64,000 nucleotides of DNA. Source: Leptospira koniambonensis (GTDB lineage: Bacteria > Spirochaetota > Leptospiria > Leptospirales > Leptospiraceae). The stretch covers positions 186,001 to 250,000 of the forward strand of contig NZ_RQFY01000001.1 of NCBI RefSeq assembly GCF_004769555.1, given 5' to 3'. The notes beneath the pieces were generated by a model. The model did no database searches, was not told the origin of the DNA, and saw only the letters and a list, made by a program, of their open reading frames with translations. The translations under genes were made by a program, and so were the position numbers. Shown piece after piece: positions 9,391-18,465 of the stretch (the first letter of the stretch is position 1; every line of letters begins with the position of its first letter).

Positions 9391-11136
9391 GTTTTTTCTT
9401 CTTTGATTTGGAAGTCCTTGTTCTGCGAAAAATTCCAGATCGGATTTAGAATATCGATCTGGAAAACCAGAATTTCCTCTGAAATTGTAAGCTGCAAATA
9501 AGATCTGATCTGGCCAGTTTAGATTATAATTAACTGACTTATAACAAAAATACAACCCAAAGTTATCATATTCAAGCATCAGAACGCCAGAATTCGATAG
9601 AATGCTCTCTGAAAGATAATACACTTCTTCTTCCAATTCTATACCGACTTTTTTAGGGAGTTTCCCTCTTTCTAAGATCCAAACTTGCACAGGAGAATTT
9701 TGGGAGAGAAGGTTATTAAGTTCAGAATCATTTGGAAAAATCCAGGCTCCTTCTATTTCTAAAAATTGAGAAGGTCTTAAGAAAACAGAAGGTTTCAAAA
9801 TCGCAGAATGAAATTCTTCCATCAGATCTGATTTAGGAAGTGAAAATTCTAATTTACCTGATCTAGAAAATGATTGGATCCCAAGGCTTTCTGCTTCCAA
9901 CTTTGGAAATTCACTTTTACCTGCGAAATAACGAGAGCTAATTGATTCATAGTCTGCAACGGATTTGCAAGATTCTTCTTTCCACCTATAGAAATTATTC
10001 CAGCGAAACCAAACAAATCCAATCTCTAAAAATATATCCTCTGATTGAGTTTGAGATCTGCAAATCTGATCGTTCCAAGGATCGTAACTATAAGTATTAT
10101 TGATATTTAGCGGCAAATTTGATCCTAACACATCTACACGTTTAGATTTGTTCCGTATATTCTCCCACTCTTCTTTGAATTCTTTGGCAATTCGAGAATC
10201 CTTTATTCTAATTAGAATCTCTCGATTAGAATCCCTTGCGCTCAAAGAATAATTATAAGATCCAGTTAGAATTTCTAGATCATCTAAGATCATAGTCTTA
10301 TGATGAAGAAGCCCGCCTTTACCGATCGTTAGATCATCCAAAATATCTTCATTTCCATCTTCTGAGATCTCGATCCCAGGAATTCCAGATAAAATATTTC
10401 CTTCTGGATCCACCGGACGATTATAGATCCCATTGATGGATCCATGATTTGTTCTAGTAAATCCTGAACTTAAAATAGGATCATAATGATCAAAGATCAG
10501 ATATTGAATAGAATGCTGAGAAGAAAGGACAGAGTCCAAAAGTCGATTCTGGATCAAATTTCCTTCCTGAGGAGAATTCCAAAATTCTAATCCACCAATT
10601 CGCAAAACAGGAAAAGGATATTTTTCCTTTAAAAAAGAATGAAAGTTGTCCCATTCTTTTTGATCCAATTTAAATTCTAAATAGCCGTTATGATCTTGCT
10701 CCAGACCGTAATAGGTAAAATTACCAGTCCCCATAAACACCAAAGAACGATCGGAAACTAGAACCTTGGTATGTTGTAAACCAGTTCCTTTCCAATATTT
10801 TAGAAACGGTAGAATGGAGCTTGGATATGTTTTTCCCCATTCTCCCATGAATTCTAAACGAACTCCTCGTTTGTTTGCTTGGATAAGTTCTGTTTCTATT
10901 TCAGGATCATCGAATGAATAAATATGCATATAGATAGAGTTATTCGTTTCACGAATGATCCTTAGGATTTCATCTTTTACATTTCTCTTCTTGCCGGAAG
11001 GAACAAATCGCCCAGGATAAGAGAAGAAAACCTTGGGATATAAGTCATCTTCCCAAAAAACAGAGACATCTTCTTCCGTTCTTTCGCAGTATAAGAAGCA
11101 GAGAATGGTGAACATGAAAAAACAAAACTTCTTCAT
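9370..11136 (-). CDS. Phospholipase D-like exported protein (probable lipoprotein)
   Basis: This protein has two phospholipase D HxKx4D motifs: HTKVLVSD followed by MGTGNFTYYG in the first half, and HHKTMILDD followed by TGSYNYSLSARD in the second. The pair should form one PLD active site, as in bacterial PLDs, cardiolipin synthases and Nuc-type nucleases. The reading frame extends to 11172, but I prefer ATG 11136. It gives MKKFCFFMFTILCFLYC, a short export signal with a possible loose lipobox, has AGGAG nine bases upstream, and overlaps the previous stop as ATGA. The C-terminal 200 residues carry no domain I recognise. The substrate (phospholipid or nucleic acid) is not known. It is the last gene of a three-gene surface set. 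Confidence 0.85.
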   Translation of the reverse strand: MKKFCFFMFTILCFLYCERTEEDVSVFWEDDLYPKVFFSYPGRFVPSGKKRNVKDEILRIIRETNNSIYMHIYSFDDPEIETELIQANKRGVRLEFMGEWGKTYPSSILPFLKYWKGTGLQHTKVLVSDRSLVFMGTGNFTYYGLEQDHNGYLEFKLDQKEWDNFHSFLKEKYPFPVLRIGGLEFWNSPQEGNLIQNRLLDSVLSSQHSIQYLIFDHYDPILSSGFTRTNHGSINGIYNRPVDPEGNILSGIPGIEISEDGNEDILDDLTIGKGGLLHHKTMILDDLEILTGSYNYSLSARDSNREILIRIKDSRIAKEFKEEWENIRNKSKRVDVLGSNLPLNINNTYSYDPWNDQICRSQTQSEDIFLEIGFVWFRWNNFYRWKEESCKSVADYESISSRYFAGKSEFPKLEAESLGIQSFSRSGKLEFSLPKSDLMEEFHSAILKPSVFLRPSQFLEIEGAWIFPNDSELNNLLSQNSPVQVWILERGKLPKKVGIELEEEVYYLSESILSNSGVLMLEYDNFGLYFCYKSVNYNLNWPDQILFAAYNFRGNSGFPDRYSKSDLEFFAEQGLPNQRRKNLCVISL

Positions 11137-12521
11137 CTCCAAACTCCTCCTATACGAAAGAGCATGTACCATTGTTTAAGTCCTTCTTGCTCGTCAGATT
11201 CAAAACCTCCTAGATCTAATTCAATTTTTGCAGAATTATCTTCCAAAGGAGACCAGGCGACACTTACACCTGCCTCTCTCAGGAATTTATTTTGCATATT
11301 CTTGGAAGAAATGGACCAAATACCTGAGGAAGAATTCTCTTCCTTCAGAAATCCGATATAGGTAAAATGAACACTCGGAGATATTCCGAAAAAATTTCCT
11401 TCTGCTTTCCAGCCGAATAGATTTGCTGAACGTTTACCGGGAAGATTAGTTTCTTCTCTTTCCAATCCCTGGTCCGTGATCCAAGCCGACGGATAAAATC
11501 CCCAGACTTGTTGTAAAATCGGATTCGAAATGGGAGAAGCGCCCATTCCTATAAAACCCATTTCTAAAACTTCGCCCTGAGATGATCTTTTCTCTCTATC
11601 AGGTAAAAAACCAAAAATGGAAATTTTTCCGTATGTATTATAAAATCCTAAATCAAATCTAAGAGCTTCCCCGCTAATTGGTATAGCTCTTTCAGGTCGA
11701 GAAGGATGATATCCTGTTTTATCAATCCCACGCGAAAAAAAGAAGTCGCCGGAAACATAAAAATATTTCCAAAGAAACCCAAGTCCGAGCCTCCATTCTA
11801 CTAAATAATCTCTATCTCCTTCTATTGTTTCTGTTTTTGATTCTTTTGTATCAGAGCCGAACCTTCCCCAATCTCCCAAAGAAAGATAACGAACCCTGAA
11901 TCTATATACAAACAGATCTTCCTTGTTTCCAGTCAGACTTATCCCTGCTCTATATCTAGACTGAGAAGAAAATACTGTATCCTTTTCAGAGATTAATTCA
12001 TCTCTTGCTTCCTTCGGAAGGAAAAATTCTCTACCTTGTAGTTTCAGCCATTGATTTTCTAATAAAGGAAATCCCCTATATAGATCCAAAACATCGAATC
12101 TAATCTTGATCCGATCTAATTCAGTTTCCGCAAATAAACCTTCTACTCCATCTTTCCAAGAGGACCAGGCAGGAAATTCTTCGGAATCCAACCTTCTTCC
12201 TGCTCCGAATAAAAATCCTTTGTAATAGGCTCCAATATAAGAGTTTTTACCAGGTAAGAAGAATGTTCCTGAATTTGCTGTAGTAATCAGATTCCATTCT
12301 AGACCTGTTCGAAACTTCTCCGTGGTCTTCTCAAATTTAAAACCAAAAATAGCAGGAGAAGCTAAAGCTGAAATTCTAGAACTTTCTTTTTCTTCTGAGA
12401 TCCTTCCTTGTGTTCTAAATAAGATCCACTGGAAATAAATTTGCAAGGATGGATTTTGAACTTCCTCTGAAGATAAAATTTCTGAGTATAAAAATATAAA
12501 TAAGAAGAAGATTTTTTTCAT
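11133..12521 (-). CDS. Predicted outer-membrane beta-barrel protein
   Basis: No named family is recognised. The start is set at ATG 12521, which gives a signal peptide (MKKIFFLFIFLYSEILSSEE) and has AAGGTGG just upstream; the frame itself stays open to 12572. The mature protein of about 440 residues is full of short amphipathic stretches with alternating aromatic and polar residues, such as YFYVSGDFFFSRG, RFDLGFYNTYGKISIFGF and MLFRIGGVWR at the C-terminus. It has no long hydrophobic helix after the signal. This is the look of an outer-membrane barrel. Its stop overlaps the PLD-like gene start by four bases, and it lies 11 bases after the lamin-tail lipoprotein, so the three are very probably one transcript. 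Confidence 0.7.
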   Translation of the reverse strand: MKKIFFLFIFLYSEILSSEEVQNPSLQIYFQWILFRTQGRISEEKESSRISALASPAIFGFKFEKTTEKFRTGLEWNLITTANSGTFFLPGKNSYIGAYYKGFLFGAGRRLDSEEFPAWSSWKDGVEGLFAETELDRIKIRFDVLDLYRGFPLLENQWLKLQGREFFLPKEARDELISEKDTVFSSQSRYRAGISLTGNKEDLFVYRFRVRYLSLGDWGRFGSDTKESKTETIEGDRDYLVEWRLGLGFLWKYFYVSGDFFFSRGIDKTGYHPSRPERAIPISGEALRFDLGFYNTYGKISIFGFLPDREKRSSQGEVLEMGFIGMGASPISNPILQQVWGFYPSAWITDQGLEREETNLPGKRSANLFGWKAEGNFFGISPSVHFTYIGFLKEENSSSGIWSISSKNMQNKFLREAGVSVAWSPLEDNSAKIELDLGGFESDEQEGLKQWYMLFRIGGVWR

Positions 12522-12532
12522 AATCCACCTTC

Positions 12533-14644
12533 TTATTCTGGAAATCCAGGATGAGCATCTGTCAAAGGACAACTAGGATCACGATAAGGCCTACCCGCAT
12601 AAGAACTTACAGACCAAAACCTCGTAGCTGGTCCAATTTTAGAATATGCAGATTTTCGAATCTTATTCCTGGTATCATTAACCCCTGGGCCAGCAGAACT
12701 ATAAGAGAACTCATCCCAAAGTTTTCCAGTGTAAGGATCGTAAATTTTAAGAATGTTTGTTCCGGAAGAAGGTAGGCTGAAACTTGTATCCTTCCAAAAC
12801 TCAATCTCGGGAAAACATGTCGATTTTCCAGAAGAGAGTAAGCTTAAACCTTCTTTCTCCAAAGGTAAGAGAATAGAAATCGCTGTTCCATTCCCCTGGA
12901 TAATTTCTAAATAAGCGGAGTCAGGAGAATTCTCAGTAACAGATACGAACTCCAAAAATCTATCTTTAGAAATCGGATCTGGTCCCTGATAGGAACCCAT
13001 CCATGAAACTTCTGAAAATATTGCTTTGCTTTCAATCTCAGATCTTTTACAAAATTTCCTAGCTGGAGAAGTCCTAGGATTTTCGGAGTAGATCGCTGAT
13101 TGTGAAAAAGCAGGATCAGCTGAATTAGAATGAAGAATGGCCAGGCCATTCTTAAAACAAATACTTACAGTTTCACCATTCGTTTTTTGAAGTACGATCC
13201 TATTCGGAATTCCTCTAAAAGTTCTAAAGATCCCATCCCAAAGCACCTTCTCCTTTCCTGAAGAATTCGAGAGTGAAACAATATCATTCGCAGTGACTGA
13301 TTTAAAATTCGAAAGAGAATAAGAAGAATTCCCCAACAGAAAAGGAAGATTCCCGATATTAAGTATTTCATCCGAAGAAATTCTTTTAGAGATATGTATC
13401 GGAAAGAGGTTTTTACCCCAAGCAATTCTTAAAGAAGAAGGATCGCAAATTTTGCTTCCATTATAGATCAGATCTAAATATTTCCAATCTGAATGAAGAA
13501 TTCCCTTATGCAATAATCCATTCGGGTTTAACTCTTCTAATTCAAAATCATTTAGATCACAAGCAGATTCGCTCTCTATATTAGAGTCGCGATTTTCTCC
13601 CGGATCCATACAAAACTTAGAAGCAGCTTCGCAATTAGAGAATGATTTTCCTTTCCAGGAATAATACGTTTCTCCAAATAGATAACCTGTTCCTGGAAGA
13701 TTGAACTCTAGATACTGATCTAATCGGCCCAGTAAAATTTTTCCAACCTTCTTCAGATCCCCCCATTTGATTCCTGAAAGTGAGATCCTTTCTAAACTAG
13801 CAGAATCTTCTGCATAGATCCTAGTTTCATAAGGAGAGATAAAGCCAGTTGTTATTGGAAGGGAAACCTTGTTCCCTAATAAATTAAATTCCAAACCTTC
13901 TTCGCAGATCGGGAATGTATTTGGATTATAGATCTCTATCCATCTCCCTATACTTGAATTCGTTTCACCGAATATTTCAGTGATGATCGGAATTGATGAG
14001 ACACAGGTGTCTAATCCATTTTGGTTTTTACTCTGAATTAGATTCTGGATATCTTTTTCTAAACTTGGTGCTTTAAAGAATAATCCAAGATAAATTTCTG
14101 ATTCTCCTAAAGGGGAAAGAACTAAATAGCAAGTTCCATTCGAAAATATGAATATGCTAAGAACTTTAAAATGATTTTTGAGATTTATATTTGCTCTATC
14201 CCAAACCAAAGCATCAGTGCTCAAAGATTTAAGTTTTCTATCCCCGATCAGTGCAAATTTAGAACCTTCTACCTTTTTCTTAATCCCAGAAAATGGATAG
14301 GTTCCTAGTTTGTATTCAGAATCATCTGAAAGTGTAGAACTAAATTCAGGAATTAATGTACCTTCTTTCCATGCCGAAACAACTTGTGCAAATTCTGAAA
14401 TTCCATCTTCGCTAATACAAATCCGGATCTTAAAATTTGGATCTTCTCCTGAGATGAAACAAGCTCGCCCATCTTCATGGACAAGATCTGAAATGAGTTT
14501 TGGATCTTTCGCTAAATTAGGATTATATTGGAATTGTATAGATTTTTCTAGATCTTCCCAGAGTAACTCCGCCCCTAAGTCCTGTTTACAAGAAGCCGAA
14601 ATGAAAAAGATGATTAGGCAGAAAGCCAATAGTATTGTTCGCAT
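12533..14644 (-). CDS. Lipoprotein with lamin-tail-like domains
   Basis: This is a large exported lipoprotein of 703 residues. MRTILLAFCLIIFFISASC is a signal peptide ending in a plausible spirochaete lipobox at Cys19. A lamin-tail domain (LTD) begins near residue 218: PIITEIFGETN, then RWIEIYNPNTFPI and a later YETRIYAED turn. A weaker copy (SEVSWMGSYQGP, RFLEFVSV) lies near residue 545, and a third possible copy lies near residue 365. Bacterial LTD proteins are generally extracellular and are often linked to secreted hydrolases; here a phospholipase D-like protein is encoded two genes downstream. The start codon lies at the foot of a predicted hairpin that covers its GGAGGGG ribosome site. 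Binding target unknown. Confidence 0.8.
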   Translation of the reverse strand: MRTILLAFCLIIFFISASCKQDLGAELLWEDLEKSIQFQYNPNLAKDPKLISDLVHEDGRACFISGEDPNFKIRICISEDGISEFAQVVSAWKEGTLIPEFSSTLSDDSEYKLGTYPFSGIKKKVEGSKFALIGDRKLKSLSTDALVWDRANINLKNHFKVLSIFIFSNGTCYLVLSPLGESEIYLGLFFKAPSLEKDIQNLIQSKNQNGLDTCVSSIPIITEIFGETNSSIGRWIEIYNPNTFPICEEGLEFNLLGNKVSLPITTGFISPYETRIYAEDSASLERISLSGIKWGDLKKVGKILLGRLDQYLEFNLPGTGYLFGETYYSWKGKSFSNCEAASKFCMDPGENRDSNIESESACDLNDFELEELNPNGLLHKGILHSDWKYLDLIYNGSKICDPSSLRIAWGKNLFPIHISKRISSDEILNIGNLPFLLGNSSYSLSNFKSVTANDIVSLSNSSGKEKVLWDGIFRTFRGIPNRIVLQKTNGETVSICFKNGLAILHSNSADPAFSQSAIYSENPRTSPARKFCKRSEIESKAIFSEVSWMGSYQGPDPISKDRFLEFVSVTENSPDSAYLEIIQGNGTAISILLPLEKEGLSLLSSGKSTCFPEIEFWKDTSFSLPSSGTNILKIYDPYTGKLWDEFSYSSAGPGVNDTRNKIRKSAYSKIGPATRFWSVSSYAGRPYRDPSCPLTDAHPGFPE

Positions 14645-14676
14645 TTTCCCCTCCAGAGCTACTTGTCTGGGGAAAA
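14644..14676 (-). promoter_or_regulatory. Hairpin covering the ribosome site of the lamin-tail lipoprotein gene
   Basis: Read on the minus strand, UUUUCCCC-AGA (14676-14666), an 8-base loop, and UCU-GGA-GGGGAAAA (14657-14644) form an 11-base-pair stem with a three-base GGA bulge. The 3' arm contains the Shine-Dalgarno GGAGGGG and the A of the start codon. No U-run follows on this strand, so a terminator for uvrC is less likely. It could act as an RNA thermometer or other translational switch; that is inference. Confidence 0.6.
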
Positions 14677-14694
14677 ACTTATTACTTGCGAATT

Positions 14695-16581
14695 TTAAGA
14701 GTTAGAGTTGGAATTTTCCGGAATATTGGTTCCGCCAGTCTCACTGTTTTGGTTTGCTGAAGTATGAAAATAAGTATAAATTTTTTCTGCTAATGCTTCT
14801 CCAATGCCTGGGACTTTCATTAGCTCTGCTATATTTGCATCTTCTATTTTTTTCTGTCCTGAAAATGATTTAAGTAATAGTTTACTTCTTTTTAAGCCAA
14901 TATCTGGAACTTCTCTGATAAGACCAGTTAGAGCTTCACGATTTCGTCTAGAACGATGATGTTCCACTCCGAATCTGTGAGCCTCGTCTCTAAGATGACG
15001 AAGTAATCTCATTCCAGGCGAATTCATATCAAAGCTATAAGGAGAAGTTTCTCCAGGAAAATAGATCTCTTCTCTTTTTTTAGCAAGTCCAACCATCGGA
15101 AGATTTGCAGCCCCTGCTTCCACCGCTGCCTCGCATGCTCTTCCAAGCTGTGTAGGACCTCCATCAATTACGATCAGATCAGGCATCACACCATCTTCAT
15201 TTATGATCCTTTGTAATCTTCTGGAGATTACTTCATGCATCATTCCTGGATCATTAATGCCTTCATAACCTCTGATATTATATTTTCTATAACCTTGTTT
15301 GAATGGTTTTCCTTCGACAAACATCACACCACTTGCTACAGGAAAAGATCCTTGGAAATGGGAAATATCATAACATTCTATAATATGAGGAGGTTCCTTG
15401 AGTTGGAACATATCTTGTATTTCTTTTAAGCCTACAGTTTGGTCTTTATAATGAGTTGCCAGAAGTCTTTCTGTAAGTCCAAGTTCTGCGTTTTTTTCTG
15501 CGATCTTTAAGAGGGACTTTTTTTCACCTGCTTTAGGAAATCTTAATTTAGGTCTAAATCCTGTTTTCTCTTGTAGGAAGTCTAGAACAGTCTCTCCTTC
15601 TTCTTTTAAACCGAAAGGAACTACTATACTTGCAGGGATCATTCCTGCTCCCATATAATAATCCCGGAAGAAGGAGGATAATATTTCTTCTTCTGTGGAA
15701 TTCTGCACACCTTGCAAAGGAAAAGACTTTTTATTATCTAAAAGTCCTCCTCGAACTTCCATGAGTACAACTTGTCCTTCGTCTTCTTTACGAGCAAATG
15801 CGATTACATCCTCGTCACCGCCATCCATACTCACTACGGTTTGTTTTTGTCGGAAGATCTGTAATCTTCCCAACATATCTCTATATCTGGCAGCGATCTC
15901 GAATTCCATCTTTCCAGAATACTCATCCATACGTTTGGTGAGTTCGGTTGCCAGGATCTCTTTTTTGCCTTCTAAAAATTGGATGATCTGATTTACAATA
16001 ACAGCATATTCCTCTTCCGGGACTGTTCCTTGGCAGGGGCCCAAACATCTTCCCATTTGAAAATTTAAACAAGGACGTTTAGGTTTAGGAAGAGGAAGTT
16101 TTTGTCTAACTTTTCGAATCGGGAAAATTCGAAGTATCACATCTAAAATTTCGCGAGTGGTTCTTACATCTGTAAAAGGACCAAAATATCTATCACCATT
16201 ATCCTTTATTTTACGTGTGATAAACACCATTGGATAAGGTTCAGAAAGCGAAACACATATATATGGGTACTTTTTATCATCCTTTAAACGGACATTATAA
16301 CGCGGATTATGTTTTTTGATCAGAGTAGCTTCTAAAATTAAAGCTTCTTTTTCTGTGGAAGTGGCAAACCAATCCAGATCAAAAATTTCTTTTTGCAGGT
16401 ATCTAGTTTTAAGATCTGTCTGTTTTTCTTTTAGATAATTACGGATCCTTTTATCTAAATTTTTGGCCTTGCCTACATAGATTACCTCTCCTTCTGAATT
16501 CTTCCAGAGATAACATCCAGGAGAACCAGTCAGGTTTTTGAGTTTTTCTACAATCAGAGTATGATTGATCACTTCAGGCAT
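14695..16581 (-). CDS. uvrC: Excinuclease ABC subunit C
   Basis: UvrC makes both incisions in nucleotide excision repair together with UvrB. The N-terminal GIY-YIG nuclease domain is at residues about 13-95 ([20 protein letters not shown], then LDKRIRNYL). A cysteine-rich linker follows ([13 protein letters not shown]), then a UVR UvrB-binding motif near residue 205-240. The RNase H-like C-terminal nuclease has [19 protein letters not shown] and [13 protein letters not shown], with its catalytic aspartates, and a C-terminal helix-hairpin-helix pair contains [13 protein letters not shown]. The length of 628 residues is normal. It starts three bases after the release-factor-like gene stop, placing it at the end of the rpmB-nth operon. 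Confidence 0.97.
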   Translation of the reverse strand: MPEVINHTLIVEKLKNLTGSPGCYLWKNSEGEVIYVGKAKNLDKRIRNYLKEKQTDLKTRYLQKEIFDLDWFATSTEKEALILEATLIKKHNPRYNVRLKDDKKYPYICVSLSEPYPMVFITRKIKDNGDRYFGPFTDVRTTREILDVILRIFPIRKVRQKLPLPKPKRPCLNFQMGRCLGPCQGTVPEEEYAVIVNQIIQFLEGKKEILATELTKRMDEYSGKMEFEIAARYRDMLGRLQIFRQKQTVVSMDGGDEDVIAFARKEDEGQVVLMEVRGGLLDNKKSFPLQGVQNSTEEEILSSFFRDYYMGAGMIPASIVVPFGLKEEGETVLDFLQEKTGFRPKLRFPKAGEKKSLLKIAEKNAELGLTERLLATHYKDQTVGLKEIQDMFQLKEPPHIIECYDISHFQGSFPVASGVMFVEGKPFKQGYRKYNIRGYEGINDPGMMHEVISRRLQRIINEDGVMPDLIVIDGGPTQLGRACEAAVEAGAANLPMVGLAKKREEIYFPGETSPYSFDMNSPGMRLLRHLRDEAHRFGVEHHRSRRNREALTGLIREVPDIGLKRSKLLLKSFSGQKKIEDANIAELMKVPGIGEALAEKIYTYFHTSANQNSETGGTNIPENSNSNS

Positions 16582-16584
16582 GGT

Positions 16585-17004
16585 TTAATATTCTTCGCCC
16601 CAATCTTCAGAAGAGGTTTTTCTTTTTAGACCTGCCAAAGTTTTAGAAGCGGCCTTTCTTTTGGCTTTTCTGGCCTTATCCGCCTTAGCCTTTCTGATCT
16701 TAGCAAGTTTAGGATCTTCTATCTTAGAAGCTTCTAAAATTTCGGCCTCTATTTTATCACATAGAAGAATTCTGGCCTTGTATCTGTTTAAACCTTGGGT
16801 GCGATGAATGGAACATTTAATTTCGAGGCCGGTTTTTTTATAAAACAATCGGACAGCAGTCGAAACCTTGTTTACGTTCTGTCCCCCCTTTCCTCCACTT
16901 CTTACAAAAGTTTCTTCCAGATCGGATTCTTTGATCCCAAGCTTTCGCATTCTGGAAATAAGAAGGTTTGCTTTTTCCGGAGAGACCGGGAATAGAACGG
17001 CCAT
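16585..17004 (-). CDS. Peptide chain release factor-like (GGQ domain) protein
   Basis: This 139-residue protein has only the RF-1 catalytic domain. [19 protein letters not shown] carries the GGQ tripeptide at residues 40-42, which triggers peptidyl-tRNA hydrolysis in the ribosome. The C-terminal tail is strongly basic ([20 protein letters not shown]), as in ArfB/YaeJ and C12orf65-type rescue factors that work on stalled ribosomes without reading a stop codon. It lacks the codon-recognition domains of PrfA/PrfB. Rescue of stalled ribosomes is the likely role, but assignment to ArfB itself is not certain because the tail sequence differs. It sits four bases after the thioesterase and three before uvrC. 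Confidence 0.85.
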   Translation of the reverse strand: MAVLFPVSPEKANLLISRMRKLGIKESDLEETFVRSGGKGGQNVNKVSTAVRLFYKKTGLEIKCSIHRTQGLNRYKARILLCDKIEAEILEASKIEDPKLAKIRKAKADKARKAKRKAASKTLAGLKRKTSSEDWGEEY

Positions 17005-17008
17005 TTTA

Positions 17009-17437
17009 TTATCTTAGAAATTCTTCCGGATCAAATTGACTGAAATAAGGGAATGGTTTTCCGGAATCATCCAAACATACATAGGTCACTCTACAATCTA
17101 TGATCTCTCTTATTTCTTTTTTCTTCTGATTTTTTGCGATGGCTGCACTTCGGATGGTGATAGAACTTTTTCCTACTTTTTCAATTTTAGAAAAAATTTG
17201 AATGATCTCTCCGAGTAATCCAGGGCTTTTAAAGATCACATTATCCATCGTTACTGTAACAAGATTCGAATATCCGATCTTTTCGATAACGAACATTGCA
17301 CAACCTTCGTCGATCCATGCAAGCATCTGCCCGCCAAAAAGAAAACCATGCTGGTTTAAATCCCTGGACATGACTATATGTTGGGTGCTTAATTCCATCC
17401 CTTGGATTTTTTCATCTAAAAAGACTTCTACGCTCAT
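17009..17437 (-). CDS. Acyl-CoA thioesterase (hotdog fold)
   Basis: This is a YciA/BFIT-type hotdog thioesterase. The segment [20 protein letters not shown] contains the conserved turn and the hotdog helix with a catalytic acidic residue, and [19 protein letters not shown] forms the following strand. I start it at ATG 17437 (142 residues), which has GAGAGG upstream and lies ten bases past the nth stop. The longer frame to 17503 would overlap nth by 56 bases and adds a stretch unlike the family. It probably hydrolyses acyl-CoA in the cytosol; the chain length is unknown. It is in the same operon as nth and the release-factor-like gene. Confidence 0.87.
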   Translation of the reverse strand: MSVEVFLDEKIQGMELSTQHIVMSRDLNQHGFLFGGQMLAWIDEGCAMFVIEKIGYSNLVTVTMDNVIFKSPGLLGEIIQIFSKIEKVGKSSITIRSAAIAKNQKKKEIREIIDCRVTYVCLDDSGKPFPYFSQFDPEEFLR

Positions 17438-17447
17438 GTGGGCCTCT

Positions 17448-18143
17448 CTAATCTTTCGGTGAAGTGGAAGAAGGACATTCTTTTCTGAGAATACAAGTCT
17501 CACAGAATGTCTTATGCGCCTTACAATATTTTCTTCCTAAAAATATAAAATACAAAGACAGATCCATCCAATATTCAGGCTGAATATTTTGCATCAGATC
17601 CTTCTCCACTTTTACAGGATCCGATTGTTTGGTAAGACCTAACTTTTTAGAAATTCTTTTAACATGAGTATCCACCACGAATCCTTCGGATATATGATGT
17701 ATCTCATTTAATACAACGTTTGCAGTTTTTCTTCCTATACCTGGAAGTTTGGTCAGTTCTTTGATACTCTTAGGCAATTTGCCGTCGTATTCATTTAGAA
17801 GAAGGTTTGCAAAACCGGAGACTGACTTTGCCTTATTCTTATAGAAACCGGTAGAATAAATTAACTTTTCTATCTTCTTCAAAGGAGCAGAAGCAATAGA
17901 TTCCAATGTAGGAAACTCTGCGAAAAGCAAAGGAGTAACCTGGTTTACTCTTTCGTCAGTACACTGAGCGGAAAGAATTACCGAGATCGCAAATTCGTAG
18001 TCTTTGGAATATTGGAGAGGAGAATTTACGTCCCCGAATTCCTTCCTGAGAAGGAAGTAAATTCGAGAAACATATTCAGGGGTCGGGGAAAAAGAAGGAC
18101 TAGATCGCCTTTTTTTGGATTCCGACGTATTTTTTGGGAGCAA
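17448..18143 (-). CDS. nth: Endonuclease III
   Basis: This is a DNA glycosylase/AP lyase for oxidised pyrimidines. The helix-hairpin-helix [13 protein letters not shown] carries the catalytic lysine, [15 protein letters not shown] the catalytic aspartate, and the C-terminal [11 protein letters not shown]...C has the C-x6-C-x2-C-x5-C spacing of the 4Fe-4S cluster. The 231 residues are slightly longer than E. coli Nth at the N-terminus. No ATG is available early in the frame; the best start is TTG 18143, 44 bases inside the end of rpmB in another frame. The exact start is therefore uncertain, and coupling to rpmB translation is likely. Confidence 0.95.
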   Translation of the reverse strand: MLPKNTSESKKRRSSPSFSPTPEYVSRIYFLLRKEFGDVNSPLQYSKDYEFAISVILSAQCTDERVNQVTPLLFAEFPTLESIASAPLKKIEKLIYSTGFYKNKAKSVSGFANLLLNEYDGKLPKSIKELTKLPGIGRKTANVVLNEIHHISEGFVVDTHVKRISKKLGLTKQSDPVKVEKDLMQNIQPEYWMDLSLYFIFLGRKYCKAHKTFCETCILRKECPSSTSPKD

Positions 18144-18375
18144 GTGCTTTTAGTGATTCGCCGTTATCTTTGATCGCAGCTTTGATCCCTTTCTTTTTAA
18201 GGGTTCTTAAAGCACGAGTAGAGATACGAACGGTTACCCAACGATTCTCATCTTCTAAGAAGATACGTTTTTTGATTAGGTTGATTTTCCAGGATCTACG
18301 GGTTTTAAGGTGAGAGTGGGAAACATTGTTTCCGGATATCGTTCCTTTCCCTGTCACAACACATTTTCTGGCCAT
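18100..18375 (-). CDS. rpmB: 50S ribosomal protein L28
   Basis: This 91-residue protein begins [20 protein letters not shown], the typical L28 start, followed by the basic core [18 protein letters not shown] and [17 protein letters not shown]28 is a late-assembling large-subunit protein. Only one zinc-type cysteine (Cys5) is present, so this is not the four-cysteine form. There is no Shine-Dalgarno sequence before the ATG, and a TTGACA-type promoter ends close to the start, suggesting a very short leader. Its last 44 bases overlap the proposed TTG start of nth, and it heads the repair operon. Confidence 0.96.
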   Translation of the reverse strand: MARKCVVTGKGTISGNNVSHSHLKTRRSWKINLIKKRIFLEDENRWVTVRISTRALRTLKKKGIKAAIKDNGESLKALAPKKYVGIQKKAI

Positions 18376-18384
18376 ACTGCGACC

Positions 18385-18412
18385 ATAATTTTCTATAAGT
18401 TGCTTATGTCAA
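18385..18412 (-). promoter_or_regulatory. Candidate sigma-70 promoter for rpmB
   Basis: On the minus strand TTGACA (18412-18407) is followed after 16 bases by AATTAT (18390-18385), a 4/6 match to TATAAT. Transcription would start about 18378, only a few bases before the ATG at 18375, giving a nearly leaderless mRNA. That agrees with the missing Shine-Dalgarno sequence. Confidence 0.5.
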
Positions 18413-18465
18413 GGAAACCAAAAAGATTTGGGAAAAATCCTAAAATTTCTCCCCTTTTGGACGAC

